DNA of 5,690 nucleotides from Desulfobacteraceae bacterium (GTDB lineage Bacteria; Desulfobacterota; DSM-4660; Desulfatiglandales; Desulfatiglandaceae): the NCBI GenBank assembly GCA_030589225.1, contig JAUUWD010000119.1, forward strand, positions 1 through 5,690. Direction: 5' to 3'. Below the pieces are notes generated by a model that was given only the letters and a program-made list of their open reading frames with translations, made no database searches and had not been told where the DNA came from. The translations under genes and the position numbers were made by a program. Positions 4,483-5,690 of the stretch are shown here, piece after piece; the stretch's first letter is position 1, and each line of letters starts with the position of its first letter.

Positions 4483-5690
4483 ATGGAAATAAATAGAAGA
4501 CATTTCATTGCATTGCTCGTGGGCGGAGCAGCAGGTATAAATGCAACGCCGCTTCCCTGGAAGTTCACGGACGACATTGCCATCTGGACGCAGAACTGGC
4601 CCTGGGTGCCGGTCCCGCCTACAGGTGAATTTTCCCACGTAAAATCTGTATGCACGCTTTGTCCCGGTGGATGCGGCATAGAAGTCCGTAAGGCGGACGA
4701 CAGGGCAGTAAAAATTGAAGGCCGTACTGATTATCCTGTCAATCCCGGCGGGATTTGTCCTCTGGGTATGGGTGGCCTTCAATTACTTTACAACGAAAGC
4801 ATACGTTTCACAGGTCCTATGAAACGCGTTGGACCGAGGGGCTCCGGTAAATTCATTGCCATTACCTGGGATGAGGCATTAAGCACAATTGCCGACCGGA
4901 TCTCTGATCTGCGCAAACAGGAAAGGCCAGAAGCCCTTGCAGCAATAGACGGAAATCCCACAATGTCCACCATGGCCTCAATGATCGAACGACTGCTCAG
5001 GGCTGTAGGAAGCCCCAATTATGTGAGGATTCCATCCGCAGAAGATACCTGCCGGATGACAAATCTCGTCATGCAGGGGACCGAAGACCCTATGGCCTAT
5101 GACCTTGAGAATGCCGATTACATCCTGAGCTTTGGCAGTGGTCTGCTTGAGGGGTGGGGGGCACCGGGTCGTGTGATGAATGCCTGGGGTCTTTGGCACG
5201 AGCACACCGCAAAGAGGCAGGCCCGGGTAGTTCAAATAGAATCAAGGGCTTCAAATACCGCTTCAAAGGCAGACCAGTGGCTTGCCCCGAAACCCGGGAC
5301 CGAAGCAGCGCTGGCTTTGGGACTTGCCCACGTGATCATCAAAGATCGTTTGTACAATGCTGATTTTGTGGATGCCTATTCCTTTGGCTTCAATAACTGG
5401 GCATCGTCGGACGGAAAAAATCACATGGGCTATAAGACTATGGTCCTTAACAGCTATTCTCCCGATCAGGTAGCCGAAATCACTGGATTGAGACCGAAAG
5501 ATATCGTTGCACTGGCCAGGGATTTTGCCGCAGTAAAGGCCCCCATTGCCACTTGCGGCAAAGGCAAGGGATACTTAAATGGCAGCCTTTACGAATTCAT
5601 GGCTGTGCAAAGTCTTAATGCCCTTGTTGGAAACATCAACATGCCAGGTGGTGTGCTTGTATGCGACCCGCCTCCGTTAAGCCCACTCCC
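4483..5690 (+). CDS. qrcB: Qrc-type menaquinone reductase, molybdopterin-oxidoreductase-like subunit (3' end beyond window)
   Basis: An open frame from ATG 4483 to the window edge (402 codons), incomplete at the C-terminus. The N-terminus N4-R5-R6-H7-F8-I9 followed by a hydrophobic stretch is a twin-arginine (Tat) signal, so it is exported folded. The phrase I-W-T-Q-N-W-P-W-V-P (34-43) is, as I recall, typical of QrcB. A [4Fe-4S] motif is complete: C57, C60, C64 (CX2CX3C) and C92. After C92 the family usually has C-X-K-G, but here it is C-P-L-G with leucine at 94. The rest shows the usual molybdopterin-oxidoreductase pattern (T-W-D-E-A at 128-132, A-D-Y-I-L-S-F-G near 210-217). In Qrc this subunit has the fold but is thought to bind no molybdenum, serving in the electron path between QrcA and QrcC. 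AAGGG at 4469-4473 is a good ribosome binding site. A true molybdoenzyme is possible but less likely next to qrcA. Confidence 0.85.
   Translation, partial: MEINRRHFIALLVGGAAGINATPLPWKFTDDIAIWTQNWPWVPVPPTGEFSHVKSVCTLCPGGCGIEVRKADDRAVKIEGRTDYPVNPGGICPLGMGGLQLLYNESIRFTGPMKRVGPRGSGKFIAITWDEALSTIADRISDLRKQERPEALAAIDGNPTMSTMASMIERLLRAVGSPNYVRIPSAEDTCRMTNLVMQGTEDPMAYDLENADYILSFGSGLLEGWGAPGRVMNAWGLWHEHTAKRQARVVQIESRASNTASKADQWLAPKPGTEAALALGLAHVIIKDRLYNADFVDAYSFGFNNWASSDGKNHMGYKTMVLNSYSPDQVAEITGLRPKDIVALARDFAAVKAPIATCGKGKGYLNGSLYEFMAVQSLNALVGNINMPGGVLVCDPPPLSPL

Noticed and set aside
3911..4483. 190-codon ORF on the - strand opposite qrcA
   Set aside because: It is antisense to a clear multihaem cytochrome with five CXXCH motifs; no binding site or recognisable domain was seen, and the open frame is a by-product of the coding bias of qrcA.
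4456..5363. Several open frames overlapping qrcB (- strand 4456-4782, 4467-4679, 4788-5018, 4978-5235; + strand 5154-5363)
   Set aside because: They lie inside the uninterrupted qrcB reading frame, which has a Tat signal and a complete Fe-S motif, and they show no domain signal of their own.

Overview
The window most likely comes from an anaerobic, probably sulfate-reducing member of the Desulfobacterota (former Deltaproteobacteria). The main reason is its right end. There, a membrane-anchored multihaem cytochrome c is followed at once by a Tat-exported protein of the molybdopterin-oxidoreductase fold. This is the order and appearance of qrcA-qrcB, the first two genes of the Qrc menaquinone reductase, a relative of alternative complex III. 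The taxonomic call is an inference from gene content; no 16S rRNA or other decisive marker is present.

All recognised genes lie on the + strand. From left to right: (1) 19-624, a secreted TPR-repeat protein; (2) a 165-base gap with a short tandem CTCTGCGG-type repeat directly before the next gene; (3) 790-2181, rlmD, a 23S rRNA uracil-C5 methyltransferase with its TRAM domain, Fe-S cysteines and catalytic residues intact; (4) 2249-3059, a two-gene mntA-hepT (MNT/HEPN) toxin-antitoxin cassette overlapping by 11 bases, with all signature motifs intact, looking more AT-rich than rlmD; (5) 3060-3420, a region without an obvious known gene. It holds a TTGACA promoter, a structured leader, a 45-codon ORF with a near-perfect extended Shine-Dalgarno, two related hairpins and a Rho-independent terminator; (6) 3421-3606, rpsU (ribosomal protein S21); (7) 3719-4453, qrcA; (8) 4483 to the window end, qrcB, cut off after 402 codons.

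RlmD and S21 serve ribosome maturation and translation. MntA-HepT is a self-contained toxin-antitoxin unit that seems inserted between them. QrcA and QrcB would form the periplasmic part of a complex moving electrons from periplasmic cytochrome c3 (fed by hydrogenases or formate dehydrogenases) to the menaquinone pool. The Fe-S subunit QrcC and the membrane subunit QrcD would be expected just beyond the right edge. The least explained stretch, and the best candidate for something undescribed, is the leader/small-ORF/terminator locus between hepT and rpsU. It is either an independent small gene or a long attenuated leader for rpsU.
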